A stretch of DNA of 64,000 bases from Flavobacterium phragmitis. Its GTDB lineage: Bacteria > Bacteroidota > Bacteroidia > Flavobacteriales > Flavobacteriaceae. The stretch lies in the NCBI RefSeq assembly GCF_900112575.1, contig NZ_FOMH01000009.1:171289-235288 (forward strand), given 5' to 3'. Position numbers and translations under genes: made by a program. Positions 49,966 through 59,040 of the stretch are shown one piece after another. Each line of letters begins with the position of its first letter. The stretch's first letter is position 1. The notes beneath the pieces are model-generated. The model was not told the DNA's origin and did no database searches. It worked only from the letters and a program-made list of their open reading frames with translations.

Positions 49966-52368
49966 ATGATTTTAAAAAAAATTACAATTGCCTTATTGTT
50001 TTCGGTATCTATTTTTGCACAAAAACAAGCCAGAATTGTACAAGACTTTAATAAAAATTGGAACTTTAAATTAGGAGATTTTCCAGAAGCAATAAATGCT
50101 AATTTCAATGCTTCGGACTGGAGAGCGCTTCAATTACCGCACGATTGGAGTATCGAAGGCGCTTTTGATAAAGATGCTAAAACCAAACAAGCACAAGGAT
50201 TTTTGCCTGCAGGAAAAGGCTGGTATCGTAAAAACTTTACTATTCCTGCGAGTTGGAAAAGCAAAACCGTTTCGATTGAATTTGATGGTGTTTTTAAGAA
50301 CAGTGAAGTCTTTATCAATGGTAAATCATTGGGAGTTCGCCCAAATGGCTATATTTCTTTTGGTTATGACTTAACGCAGTATTTGAACTTTGGAAAATCA
50401 AATACGATTGCGGTAAAAGTCGATAACGATTCTCAGCCGAATTCAAGATGGTACACGGGATCTGGGATTTACAGAAATGTGCGTTTGGTTGCCAGTGAAA
50501 AACTACACGTTGGAAAATGGGGAACTTTCGTAACAACGCCAGAAGTTTCAGCAGAAAAATCAAAAATACATTTAGAAGTTACCATTGATAATGATTATGC
50601 TTCAGCGAAAGAATTTAAACTGGTTACTTCGATTGTAAATGCTGAGAATAAAGAAGTTGCTAATTTTACTTCAACAGAAAAAATCGGTGCTAAAACATCT
50701 GAAAAAAAGATTCATGATCTGGTTTTGAATCAGCCGAAATTATGGAGTACAGTGAATCCGTATTTGTATAAAGTTATTACCAAAGTTTACGAGAAATCGA
50801 AATTGGTTGATAATTATGAAACGCCTCTAGGATTTAGATATTTCAATTTTGATTCAGAGAAAGGATTTTCATTAAATGGTATTCCAACCAAACTATATGG
50901 AGTTTGTCTTCATCACGATAATGGAGCTTTGGGAGCGGTAGAAAACATTCATGCCATTAGAAGAAAACTGACTTTGATGAAAGAAATGGGAGCAAACGCC
51001 ATCAGAATGTCTCACAATCCGCATTCTTTGGAAATGATGCAATTGTGTGACGAAATGGGATTCATTGTTCAGGATGAAGCTTTTGACGTTTGGAAAAAGA
51101 AAAAAGTGACCAACGATTACCATAAAGATTGGGATGCTTGGCATAAACGGGACTTAGAAGATTTTGTTAAAAGAGATCGTAATCATCCGTCGGTTGTGAT
51201 GTGGAGTATCGGAAACGAAATCAGAGAGCAATTTGATTCGACTGGAATTGCGATTACAAGAGAATTAGCTAAAATCGTAAAGTCGTTAGACACGACTCGT
51301 CCTGTAACTTCGGCTTTGACCGAAAATGTAATTGAGAAAAACTTTATTTACCAATCTGGTGCTTTAGATATTTTGGGTTTCAATTACAAACATGAAGATT
51401 ATAAAGATTTTCCAGCAAAATTTAAAGGACAGAAAATTTTGGCTTCAGAAAGTGTTTCGGCTTTGGAAACGCGTGGACATTACGATCAATCGGATGTTAT
51501 AAAAGCCTGGCCAACCAAACACGGTGCTCCGTTTGATGGAAATGCAGATTGGACGGTTTCGGCGTACGATCAGGTGAAATCATATTGGGGCGCAACGCAC
51601 GAAGAAAACTGGAAGACGATTAAAAGTCAGGATTTTATGGCGGGAACGTTTATTTGGACGGGGTTTGATTACATTGGCGAACCAGATCCATATCCATATC
51701 CTGCGAGAAGTTCTTACTTCGGAATTGTAGATTTAGCCGGACTTCCAAAAGATGTGTATTATATGTACCAAAGTGAATGGTCGAAGAAAACAGTTCTGCA
51801 TATTTTACCACATTGGAATTGGACAAAAGATCAGGAAATCAACGTTTGGGCATATTACAATAATGCCGATGAAGTAGAATTATTTTTAAATGGAAAATCG
51901 CTTGGCAAAAAATCAAAACAAAATGATGATCTGCATATTTCATGGAAAGTGAAGTTTGAGCCTGGGACATTAAAGGCCGTTTCCAGAAAGAACGGAAAGG
52001 TAGTTTTAGAAAAAGAAATCCGTACAGCAGGACAAGCTTCTAAAATTGATTTAAAAGCAGAAAAAAATTCAATTAAAAATGATACATACGATTTGGTTTA
52101 TGTAACTGTTTCAATGTTAGACAAAGATGGAAATCTGGTTCCAAATGCTATGGATTTAATCAATTTTGAAGTAACAGGCGGAGGAAAGTTGGTTGGAGTT
52201 GATAATGGTTATCAGGCCAATTTAGAGTCGTTTAAAGCGAATTCTTGTAAATTGTTTAATGGGAAATGTGTTGTGACTATTCAGTCTAATGGGAAGAAGG
52301 AGAATATTCAGTTGAAAGCAACAACTGCTGGTTTAGAGGCTTCAACGATTAAAGTTAAAGTGAATTAG
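49966..52368 (+). CDS. GH2 beta-galactosidase / beta-glucuronidase-type enzyme
   Basis: Secreted 800-residue GH2 enzyme, signal peptide MILKKITIALLFSVSIFAQ. Domain order: sugar-binding jelly roll (about 25-190), Ig-like (about 195-300), TIM barrel (about 300-600), then two beta-domains including a DUF4982-like Ig domain (about 605-690) and a C-terminal DUF-type beta-domain to 800. Acid/base E418 is in SIGNE and nucleophile E495 in ASES. NPHSLEMMQLCDEMGFIVQDEAFD is the classic beta-galactosidase-type segment. It is the last enzyme of the pectin locus; a perfect intrinsic terminator follows its stop. Exact sugar specificity (galactose, glucuronate, galacturonate or arabinopyranose) cannot be read from sequence. 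Confidence 0.93.
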   Translation: MILKKITIALLFSVSIFAQKQARIVQDFNKNWNFKLGDFPEAINANFNASDWRALQLPHDWSIEGAFDKDAKTKQAQGFLPAGKGWYRKNFTIPASWKSKTVSIEFDGVFKNSEVFINGKSLGVRPNGYISFGYDLTQYLNFGKSNTIAVKVDNDSQPNSRWYTGSGIYRNVRLVASEKLHVGKWGTFVTTPEVSAEKSKIHLEVTIDNDYASAKEFKLVTSIVNAENKEVANFTSTEKIGAKTSEKKIHDLVLNQPKLWSTVNPYLYKVITKVYEKSKLVDNYETPLGFRYFNFDSEKGFSLNGIPTKLYGVCLHHDNGALGAVENIHAIRRKLTLMKEMGANAIRMSHNPHSLEMMQLCDEMGFIVQDEAFDVWKKKKVTNDYHKDWDAWHKRDLEDFVKRDRNHPSVVMWSIGNEIREQFDSTGIAITRELAKIVKSLDTTRPVTSALTENVIEKNFIYQSGALDILGFNYKHEDYKDFPAKFKGQKILASESVSALETRGHYDQSDVIKAWPTKHGAPFDGNADWTVSAYDQVKSYWGATHEENWKTIKSQDFMAGTFIWTGFDYIGEPDPYPYPARSSYFGIVDLAGLPKDVYYMYQSEWSKKTVLHILPHWNWTKDQEINVWAYYNNADEVELFLNGKSLGKKSKQNDDLHISWKVKFEPGTLKAVSRKNGKVVLEKEIRTAGQASKIDLKAEKNSIKNDTYDLVYVTVSMLDKDGNLVPNAMDLINFEVTGGGKLVGVDNGYQANLESFKANSCKLFNGKCVVTIQSNGKKENIQLKATTAGLEASTIKVKVN

Positions 52369-52387
52369 AAGACGTAAAAACTTAGAG

Positions 52388-52417
52388 AACTCCATTAGAA
52401 ATAATGGAGTTTTTTTT
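52388..52417 (+). terminator. Intrinsic terminator ending the pectin locus
   Basis: Perfect 10-bp stem AACTCCATTA (52388-52397) with TAATGGAGTT (52402-52411), a 4-base loop GAAA and a T tract to 52417. It marks a clean 3' boundary of the enzyme cluster. Confidence 0.93.
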
Positions 52418-52483
52418 ATTTCATTATGAAGCTTTTAGTGTGTTCTTTTTTCTAACTTTCACATTTATAAGAAAATATTATAA

Positions 52484-53266
52484 ATGAGAAAAATTATATG
52501 TTTTGTATTTCTTGCATTTTGTATTTCATGCACAAATAAAACTGAAAATCAAATAATGGATAATTCATTCAGCTTAAAAGAGGTTGATGTAGCCCTTATT
52601 TATTCAAAAAAGCTAGATGAGTTTCGTTGTTTATTATACAACGTAACCGATACAATCAAAGATCAAAAAAAACTCGGTATAGTATTTACGTTTGATATTA
52701 AGATTAATCATAATCCTAAATCTCGTAATTCTGATGATTGCGGTTGTGCTATTGAGCCAGGACTTGGAGGTTCTGCTGATGAAATTAAAAGTCTCAAAAT
52801 TTTATTGAAAAATGATAAAAAGGAAATCGATATTACTAAGATACTTGGTAATATTGAAGAATCTGTTTTATATAATCCAATAGAAAATTTTGATAAAAGA
52901 CGATTTGATAAAAATGATTTTAGTTGTGTTTGTTTAGATAGAAAAAGTAATCAATATGTTGAATATTTAAACAAAAACTATTTGGGAGGAAGAGTTTATC
53001 GAAAAGTAGACCCAAGAAGAGTTCCTATTTTAGAAAATCCAAATGATTTCATTTCTTGGTTTAATAACTTTAATAATGATAAATTTCAAGTTGGCTTTTC
53101 CTCTAAAAATATAACTTCGGGCAGAGGTTTTTTACGCACTAATTTTCCATTTTGGTTTCCAGACCATTTTTTTAATACTTTAAAAAAATACAATTTGATT
53201 AAAATTATTGTAGAATTAAATGATGGACGAGTATTAGAAAAAGAACGAAAGTTAGTTATGATATGA
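52484..53266 (+). CDS. Putative lipoprotein of unknown function
   Basis: Not recognised. A 260-residue protein with a lipoprotein signal: hydrophobic stretch CFVFLAFCISC with lipidated Cys16. The mature part has short Cys motifs (DDCGCAI, FSCVCLD) that could bind metal or form disulfides, a mixed alpha/beta pattern, and no membrane helix. Codon use is more AT-rich than in the neighbouring pectin enzymes. It starts after the terminator that closes the pectin locus, so it is probably a separate unit. No transferable function. Confidence 0.65.
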   Translation: MRKIICFVFLAFCISCTNKTENQIMDNSFSLKEVDVALIYSKKLDEFRCLLYNVTDTIKDQKKLGIVFTFDIKINHNPKSRNSDDCGCAIEPGLGGSADEIKSLKILLKNDKKEIDITKILGNIEESVLYNPIENFDKRRFDKNDFSCVCLDRKSNQYVEYLNKNYLGGRVYRKVDPRRVPILENPNDFISWFNNFNNDKFQVGFSSKNITSGRGFLRTNFPFWFPDHFFNTLKKYNLIKIIVELNDGRVLEKERKLVMI

Positions 53267-53370
53267 TGAGTTGTATCATTCGTCATTTTAGCTAATACAT
53301 CTACCAAAAAGGCTACAAACAACTTCATTTGTCGGCTGATCTTTGCATTATAATTTTAAAACAATTCAAA

Positions 53371-54177
53371 ATGCAAAAGACAATTTTTATTACGGGAGCT
53401 TCAACAGGATTAGGAAAATCTACAGCAAAATTATTTCAAAGCAAGGGATGGCAGGTTATTGCTACAATGCGAAATCCGGAAAAGGAAACCGAATTAAACC
53501 AATTAGAGAACGTAATTGTACTTCCGTTAGATGTTACAAATTCAGAACAGATTGATTCAACAATCAAAAGTGTTTTAGAGAAATATTCGATTGATGTTGT
53601 TTTAAATAATGCTGGTTATGGTTTAATTGGTGCTTTGGAATCTCTGGAAAATCATCAGATTGAACGTCAGATTACGACTAATTTGTTTGGCGTAATCAGG
53701 GTTTCAAAGGCTTTTGTATCTCATTTCCGTGAGAAAAAGAGCGGTACTTTTATCAATATTACTTCGACTTTTGGATTAATGGGATTTCCTACTTGTTCGA
53801 TTTATAGCGCTACAAAATTTGCCGTAGACGGATTTTCTGAAAGTCTGGCATCTGAATTAGTTCAGTTTGGAATACAGGTAAAAGTAGTGGCGCCAGGCGG
53901 AATGAAAACAGATTTTGCTATTCGATCTATGGAAGTTGGACAACACAAAGCTTATGAAAAACTAACTTTAGAAGTCAGTAAAGGGTATAGTGCAGAACAA
54001 ATTGATAATTATACAAAAGCAGAAGAAGTTGCTCAAATTATTTACGAAGCTTCGACAGATAACAAAAATCAATTGCGTTATGTGGCAGGAAAAGATGCGA
54101 ATGCATTATATGCTGAACGTTTAAGTTTAGGTGCCGAAACTCAGGTTCAGAATATCAAATCAATGTTTACTTTTTAA
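53371..54177 (+). CDS. Short-chain dehydrogenase/reductase (SDR family)
   Basis: Cytoplasmic NAD(P)-dependent oxidoreductase, classical SDR. The ATG at 53371 is chosen because MQKTIFITGASTGLGKS places the Rossmann motif TGASTGLG at the usual distance from the start; a TTG 42 bases upstream gives an unlikely extension. Other hallmarks: VVLNNAGYG (NNAG), INITSTFGLMG (catalytic Ser) and YSATK (catalytic Tyr and Lys). The APGGMKTDF loop is typical. It is 268 residues long. The next genes, a small dimeric-barrel protein and an AraC regulator, follow closely on the same strand and may form a small unit with it. Substrate unknown. Confidence 0.93.
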   Translation: MQKTIFITGASTGLGKSTAKLFQSKGWQVIATMRNPEKETELNQLENVIVLPLDVTNSEQIDSTIKSVLEKYSIDVVLNNAGYGLIGALESLENHQIERQITTNLFGVIRVSKAFVSHFREKKSGTFINITSTFGLMGFPTCSIYSATKFAVDGFSESLASELVQFGIQVKVVAPGGMKTDFAIRSMEVGQHKAYEKLTLEVSKGYSAEQIDNYTKAEEVAQIIYEASTDNKNQLRYVAGKDANALYAERLSLGAETQVQNIKSMFTF

Positions 54178-54188
54178 TTTACGATTGT

Positions 54189-54494
54189 ATGAAAAATCAA
54201 GCGGTAGAATTAACTACTTTTAGACTAAAAGGTTTTACAACCAAACAATTTATTGAAGCGAATGCTGAAATTGATGCTTTTTTAAAACGTCAACAAGGAT
54301 TTCGTTCCCGAACTATTTTTGAGCTGAAAAAAGATATTGTTTACGATTTATTGATTTGGGATAGCAAAGAAGAAGGAACAGATGCGATGCATAAACTAAT
54401 GAGAGAATTGAGCGATTCTCCGGTACATGATATGATTGATCAAAGTACCGTTAGCTGGAATATTGCACCAATAGAACATTTTGTAAATTTGTAA
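54189..54494 (+). CDS. Small protein with dimeric alpha/beta-barrel (ABM-like) fold
   Basis: A 101-residue cytoplasmic protein. The pattern ELTTFRLKGFT, FLKRQQGFRSRTIFEL, YDLLIWDSKEEGTDAMHKLM fits the antibiotic-biosynthesis-monooxygenase/EthD-like dimeric barrel family, where such proteins act as small oxygenases or binding subunits. It starts 11 bases after the SDR gene stop, so the two are probably translated from one mRNA. No catalytic residue can be named. Confidence 0.6.
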   Translation: MKNQAVELTTFRLKGFTTKQFIEANAEIDAFLKRQQGFRSRTIFELKKDIVYDLLIWDSKEEGTDAMHKLMRELSDSPVHDMIDQSTVSWNIAPIEHFVNL

Positions 54495-54536
54495 AAATAA
54501 CAGCATTTTTCAGTTCTTAATTTAATCCCTAAAAAA

Positions 54537-55451
54537 ATGAAGAATCAGCCAAGGATATTCAATTCGATTTCGGAGTTGCATAAAGCGATGGGACAACCAA
54601 AGCCAATGCATCCGCTGATTAGCATTCTGAATTATGGTGAAGCGGTTTTTGATCCAAAGGATTTTGAAAACGGAATTATTCTGGACTTTTATAAAATATC
54701 TTTTAAAACAAACTTCACTGGGAAATTACGCTACGGACATGGTTTCTATGATTTTGAAGAAGGCGGAATCTCCTTTGTATCTCCTGGACAAGTTTTGAAA
54801 ATGCAGGATGAAGAAGCCGATTACAGCGGAATGTCACTAAATATTCATCCTGATTTTTTCCGACCTTATGCGCTTAATGAGGCTATCAAAAAATATGGAT
54901 TCTTTTCTTATTCGGCTTCTGAAGCTTTATATCTTTCGGAAAAAGAAAAAGAAACTATTCTGGGAGTTTTTAATAATATTCAGGATGAATTGAATGAACG
55001 TATAGACAATTTCAGTCAGGACGTTATTATTTCACAGTTGGAACTTTTGCTTAATTACAGCAATCGTTTTTACAATCGACAATTTATTACCCGAAAAGCT
55101 GTCAATAATGATGTAGTTTCCAAATTAGAAAATCTGTTGAATGATTATTTCAATACAGATAAACCTTTAGAAAACGGTTTGCCAACGGTGCAATATGTTG
55201 CTGATGAATTACAACTGTCATCCAGATATTTGAGTGATTTACTGAGAAGTATTTCGGGACAAAACACACAACAGTTTATTCATGATAAATTGATCGAAAA
55301 AGCGAAAGAATATATTGCAAAAGGAACTTTTTCGGTTTCGGAGATTGCTTATAAATTAGGCTTTGAACATCCGCAGTCTTTCAATAAACTTTTTAAAAAG
55401 AAAACCAATATCAGTCCAATTGCGTTTAAAGAATTATTTACTAAAAACTAA
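54537..55451 (+). CDS. AraC-family transcriptional regulator
   Basis: A 304-residue regulator with an N-terminal cupin-like sensing domain (YGHGFYDFEEGGISFVSPGQVL near residue 61) and a C-terminal double helix-turn-helix of AraC type (VQYVADELQLSSRYLSDLLRS, then FSVSEIAYKLGFEHPQSFNKLFKKKTNISP). It lies directly behind the SDR and dimeric-barrel genes, a common arrangement in Flavobacterium where such a regulator controls the adjacent oxidoreductase. There is no reason to connect it with the pectin locus, which is separated from it by a terminator. Confidence 0.92.
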   Translation: MKNQPRIFNSISELHKAMGQPKPMHPLISILNYGEAVFDPKDFENGIILDFYKISFKTNFTGKLRYGHGFYDFEEGGISFVSPGQVLKMQDEEADYSGMSLNIHPDFFRPYALNEAIKKYGFFSYSASEALYLSEKEKETILGVFNNIQDELNERIDNFSQDVIISQLELLLNYSNRFYNRQFITRKAVNNDVVSKLENLLNDYFNTDKPLENGLPTVQYVADELQLSSRYLSDLLRSISGQNTQQFIHDKLIEKAKEYIAKGTFSVSEIAYKLGFEHPQSFNKLFKKKTNISPIAFKELFTKN

Positions 55452-55454
55452 ATT

Positions 55455-55772
55455 ATGGCATCATTAAATTTTGAAGAATTAAAACAACGTTCTGCACAGA
55501 TAAGAAAGCGTTATCACGAACTAGAAGTAGCGCATCACGGAAGCGAATGGACGATTGAAGAAGATGCCTTGGCTTTTCTAACCGATGCAGGTTTGGTTGG
55601 CCGTCACGTAATGTCACAACAAGGGAGATGGCCAAAAGCAAATACAGAAGAAGAATTGAAGCATAAAATTGGAGAATCGATTTGGTGGCTTACGGTTTTA
55701 GCTGAAAGAATGAATATCAATATTGAAACCGTTACAAAAGATTTCTTAGCTAAAACAGAAAAATTATTATGA
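55455..55772 (+). CDS. MazG-like nucleotide pyrophosphohydrolase family protein
   Basis: A 105-residue cytoplasmic protein starting 3 bases after the AraC gene stop. All-alpha pattern with EELKHKIGESIWWLTVLAERMNI, where the Glu residues followed by the long helix resemble the MazG/dUTPase-type metal-binding helices, although the usual EExxE-12-28-ExxD set is not complete. FEELKQRSAQIRKRYHELE opens the chain as in MazG-like proteins of this size. House-cleaning of nucleotides is the family role. Confidence 0.68.
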   Translation: MASLNFEELKQRSAQIRKRYHELEVAHHGSEWTIEEDALAFLTDAGLVGRHVMSQQGRWPKANTEEELKHKIGESIWWLTVLAERMNINIETVTKDFLAKTEKLL

Positions 55773-55800
55773 GAGTTTATTAAAAATAAAATAGATATAG

Positions 55801-56358
55801 ATGACACCAACTTTCTTCGCAGATCAATCCGAATTTAGAAAATGGCTTGAGAAAAACCATCAAAACGAAAAAGAACTTTTGGTTGGTTTTTATAAAGTTA
55901 CAAGTGGAAAGCCTTCTATAACTTGGCCGGAATCGGTTGATCAGGCACTTTGTTTTGGCTGGATTGACGGTGTCAGAAAATCTATTGACAAGGATAGTTA
56001 TACGATTCGTTTTACTCCAAGAAAGCCTTCCAGTATTTGGAGTGCAATCAATATTAAGAAAATGGAGGATTTGACTAAAGCCGGATTAATGACTGATGAG
56101 GGCTTAAAAGCCTTTAGTTTTAGAACCGAAAATAAATCCAAAATTTACTCGCACGAAAAAGAGCCTGTTCCGCTTTTGGAATCCTACGAAAAAGAGTTTA
56201 AAAGCAATAAAATCGCTTGGGAGTTTTTTGAAAAACAAGCACCTTCATACAAGAAAGTGATGATTCATTGGATCATGAGTGCTAAGCAGGAAAAAACACA
56301 ATTATCAAGACTTGAAAAAACGATAAAAGAGAGCGAAAATCAAAAGAGAGTTCTGTAA
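55801..56358 (+). CDS. YdeI/OmpD-associated family protein
   Basis: A 185-residue cytoplasmic protein. The family pattern is clear: EFRKWLEKNHQNEKELLVGFYKV, then the signature WPESVDQALCFGWIDGVRKSID and FTPRKPSSIWSAINI. The C-terminal helix (VMIHWIMSAKQEKTQLSRLEK) matches the other end of the family. Members have been linked to stress or antimicrobial-peptide resistance, but the biochemical role is unknown. It lies 28 bases after the MazG-like gene. Confidence 0.8.
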   Translation: MTPTFFADQSEFRKWLEKNHQNEKELLVGFYKVTSGKPSITWPESVDQALCFGWIDGVRKSIDKDSYTIRFTPRKPSSIWSAINIKKMEDLTKAGLMTDEGLKAFSFRTENKSKIYSHEKEPVPLLESYEKEFKSNKIAWEFFEKQAPSYKKVMIHWIMSAKQEKTQLSRLEKTIKESENQKRVL

Positions 56359-56406
56359 AAGTTTCGATTGAAATTCTTATTTTAGTTTTCTGACATAAAG
56401 TAAATT

Positions 56407-57054
56407 ATGGAAAAGCAAAATACCACAAAAATTGGGAATGAGGTTCTTTTGGGAATTATTTTAGCTCTGGAACTTTACGCACTTCCAACGCAGTTTTATT
56501 TATTAATAAAACAATCTGAGTTTACATTTTTTGGTGTCTTAGTCCGCTTTTTCAGTTTTTTTACCATTCTGACCAATTCTGTTGTTTTTATCTGCAGTGC
56601 CTTTAACTTATTTGGAAGAAGATTTAAGATTAGTGCTTTTTTTAGAAAAAATACAACAATAACAGCTGTGACGGTTTACATTATAATTGTCGGACTAGTT
56701 TTTAATTTATTGCTTCGTCAAGTTGTCGATTTAAAAGGACTTCACAGAATTGTCAGCGAAATTTTTCATACCGTTGTACCCATTTTGTTTTTCTTTTATT
56801 GGCTTTTTTATGTTGATATAGAAAAGATTTCTTTTAAAACTATTACGCTTTGGCTGATTTACCCCATAATTTATGTTGTATATACCTTATTTCATGGCAT
56901 CTACACCGATTTTTACCCTTATCCTTTTATTGATGCCGTAAAACTCGGTTTTCCCACAGCCATAACCAACGGATTATTGGTTTTATTATCGTTTGTAATT
57001 TTGTCTTATGTTTTAATTTTTGTCTCCAAACTGAAAAATATCCTCATTAGATAA
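56407..57054 (+). CDS. Pr6Pr family integral membrane protein
   Basis: A 215-residue protein with six predicted membrane helices (about residues 13-33, 40-64, 83-105, 120-138, 149-168, 187-209). The motif WLIYPIIYVVYTLFHGIYTDFYPYPFID and the early phrase FFTILTNSVVF match the Pr6Pr family (FAR-17a/AIG1-like). Function unknown. It lies 48 bases after the YdeI-like gene. Confidence 0.78.
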   Translation: MEKQNTTKIGNEVLLGIILALELYALPTQFYLLIKQSEFTFFGVLVRFFSFFTILTNSVVFICSAFNLFGRRFKISAFFRKNTTITAVTVYIIIVGLVFNLLLRQVVDLKGLHRIVSEIFHTVVPILFFFYWLFYVDIEKISFKTITLWLIYPIIYVVYTLFHGIYTDFYPYPFIDAVKLGFPTAITNGLLVLLSFVILSYVLIFVSKLKNILIR

Positions 57055-57222
57055 ATCCTTGATAATAAGATTGTCCTTTTTCTTAAAACTAAAGAATCAT
57101 ATTTTTACGTAAATAGAAAGAAGATATTTTTTAGAAGAAAATTAGTAGAAAACAGCAAATAATAAAAAATACAAATCAGCATTTTATTCTTACTTTTTTG
57201 CAGTGGTTTAAGGGATTTGGTG

Positions 57223-57378
57223 CTAATTATTTGGTAAAAATGATGATTTGTTGATAGAAAATTTATATTTGCGCAAAGAAAGGAAGTTATATTCATCTTT
57301 AGTCACAATTCCCTTATACATATCCGGTAAATTATAACCAGTTTTCTTTTTGAAAAGATCTAAAAATACCATTTTCAT
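57223..57378 (-). CDS. Small hypothetical protein, possible gene remnant
   Basis: A 51-residue frame on the minus strand, ATG at 57378 and TAG at 57223. The product begins MKMVFLDLFKKKTGYNLPDM and continues with YKGIVTKDEYNFLSLRKY; its composition is protein-like, unlike the shadow frames nearby. TATATTTG (57402 down to 57395) lies 16 bases before the ATG and fits the Bacteroidota -7 element, but no -33 TTTG is seen. It may be a true small gene or the 5' remnant of a longer one. Function unknown. Confidence 0.4.
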   Translation of the reverse strand: MKMVFLDLFKKKTGYNLPDMYKGIVTKDEYNFLSLRKYKFSINKSSFLPNN

Positions 57379-57506
57379 TTTATTTGATTGTATACAAATA
57401 TAAAATTTATTTGTAAATAAAATCTTAATTAATATGTTATGATATAAAAGATCTTTATAGTATTGTTTTGTTCATTTAAGTAATTGAATTTATTTTTTAA
57501 ACTTAA

Positions 57507-57537
57507 TTTGTCAGACAAAAATTACCTGTTATATTTG
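57507..57537 (+). promoter_or_regulatory. Bacteroidota-type promoter
   Basis: TTTG at 57507-57510, a 19-base spacer and TATATTTG at 57530-57537 match the consensus TTTG-N19-TAnnTTTG exactly. The start codon of the TIGR04222-like gene is 11 bases after the -7 element, implying a very short leader. Confidence 0.75.
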
Positions 57538-57548
57538 ACGTAATTTCA

Positions 57549-58961
57549 ATGATTAAAGATTTCTTTATGGATAAAATTCTTTGGGAAAAAGTTCAAGGTT
57601 TTGAATTTGATAATTTACAAGATCAATATGGTTTTTCTACAAGATTGGCACTCGAAAATTATTGGACATTATATTTTACCCAAGTTGCTTTGCTGGAGTA
57701 CAAAAAGTTTATGTTTCTGGCGGCGACGCAGAATGAAATGGTTTCACCTTCAGAAATTGTTGATATTGTCTGGCATCAGCATTTAATCTTTACGAATTCC
57801 TATACCGATTTTTGCAATCTTTTAGGTAAGAGAATCGAACATATTCCGTCGACTCATAATAAAGCTGAGTTTGAAATGTTCCATAAGGCAAAAGAACGCA
57901 CTAAAGAGTTGTATGAAATCAATTTTGGAAAACAGCCTTTGGAAGTTTGGCATTATACCAATGAACTGGATTCTTTAGAACTTGAAGACAGTAGTTTTAA
58001 TGTTGCTACACTTCGAAAAAACTTTTTAAAATACACTATAATTACTTCAATTCCAGTTTGTCTGCTGATTTTCCTTTTTTAATAAAAATTAAAAATCCAG
58101 ATTTTCTGATTGGCTATTTCATAGTGTTTTTTGCTATTATTCTGTTACTGGAATTTTGCATCAGAAGAAGTTTTCTTTCTTTATATAATAAAGTTAAATC
58201 CAATCCAATTGTTCAAAATCTTTCTGCTTTTGAGCTGGTTTTCTTTAAAGAAGGCAAATTGGAAAAAGTGATTCAATAACCTGATTCAAAACAAGAAAAT
58301 CAGGATTCTAACAAACGACAGGTTGGAATTACTTGATAAAAGTTTTGGAGATAATAAATATGAAAATTGTGTAATCGAATTCATGAGAGATTCGGAATCT
58401 GTTTCTTATAAAGATTTATGTCACACAGTCAAACAGAAACCCATTTTTGACCAATTACAAAAAGCCACTTATAGAATTAGAAACAGGGTCATTACCTCAA
58501 AAGAATTTGCATTTATTGCTACTGCTGTAATGGTTGTTTTAGGATTATTTCTGAGTATTATCTTCAGCCGATTTATTACGGGAATTTGGAGAGGCAAACC
58601 CATAATATTCTTATTATTTGCAATTGTTCCTTTGGTATTAGTTTCAATTGGTTATATCAATAGACTTACCACTTTTATGTTTTCTAAGGTTGTTTCATCT
58701 GCATTAAAAAAAGAAATCAGGCATAATACGGAAGTCCATAATAATTGGGAGTGGAATTACTTTTTATATGGAAACTTAGTACTCTCCAGTTTTTTTATCC
58801 CAATAGCGAATAGTTCTAACCCTAGCTCTAATAGCTTTTTTAATACGGATTCTGGTAGTTCAAATTCATTCTCATCGTGCGGTTCTTCGTGTTCCAGTTC
58901 CTCTAGTTCCTGCGGAAGCTCTTGTGGCAGTTCGTGCGGAGGCTGTGGAGGTGGGGATTAA
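57549..58961 (+). pseudogene. TIGR04222-like membrane protein gene broken by two opposite frameshifts
   Basis: Three fragments form one gene. Fragment 1 (57549-58082) has a glycine-rich-domain-protein motif (VDIVWHQHLIFTNSYTDF) and the first half of a membrane helix. Fragment 2 (58058-58279, another frame) gives the next helix (NPDFLIGYFIVFFAIILLLE) and FELVFFKEGKLEKVIQ. Fragment 3 (58272-58961, first frame again) continues NLIQNKKIRIL, has two membrane helices and ends in a Ser/Cys/Gly-rich tail (SSCGSSCGGCGGGD), as TIGR04222 proteins do. One T is missing in the T run at 58075-58080, and one T is extra near 58278. Restoring both gives a continuous protein of about 470 residues. Real mutation or assembly errors cannot be told apart here. 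The function of intact members is unknown. Confidence 0.75.
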
Positions 58962-59040
58962 TAAAGTACATTTTGCATTATTTTTTCAGAAGTATTTTGA
59001 ATTAGTAAGCGTACGCAGCTAACTAGAAAAACCTATTGCG

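Larger units (their letters stand above)
57055..57548. other. Intergenic region with a small minus-strand ORF and divergent promoters
   Basis: This gap of about 490 bases is very AT-rich. It holds a 51-codon minus-strand frame at 57223-57378, a minus-strand -7 element at 57395-57402 and a plus-strand promoter at 57507-57537. Nothing recognisable lies between 57055 and 57222. Confidence 0.6.

Noticed and set aside
57105..57296. Minus-strand open frame of 63 codons in the gap before the TIGR04222-like gene
   Set aside because: Very Leu/Phe/Ile-rich, as expected from AT-rich non-coding DNA; the different frame at 57223-57378 is the better candidate.
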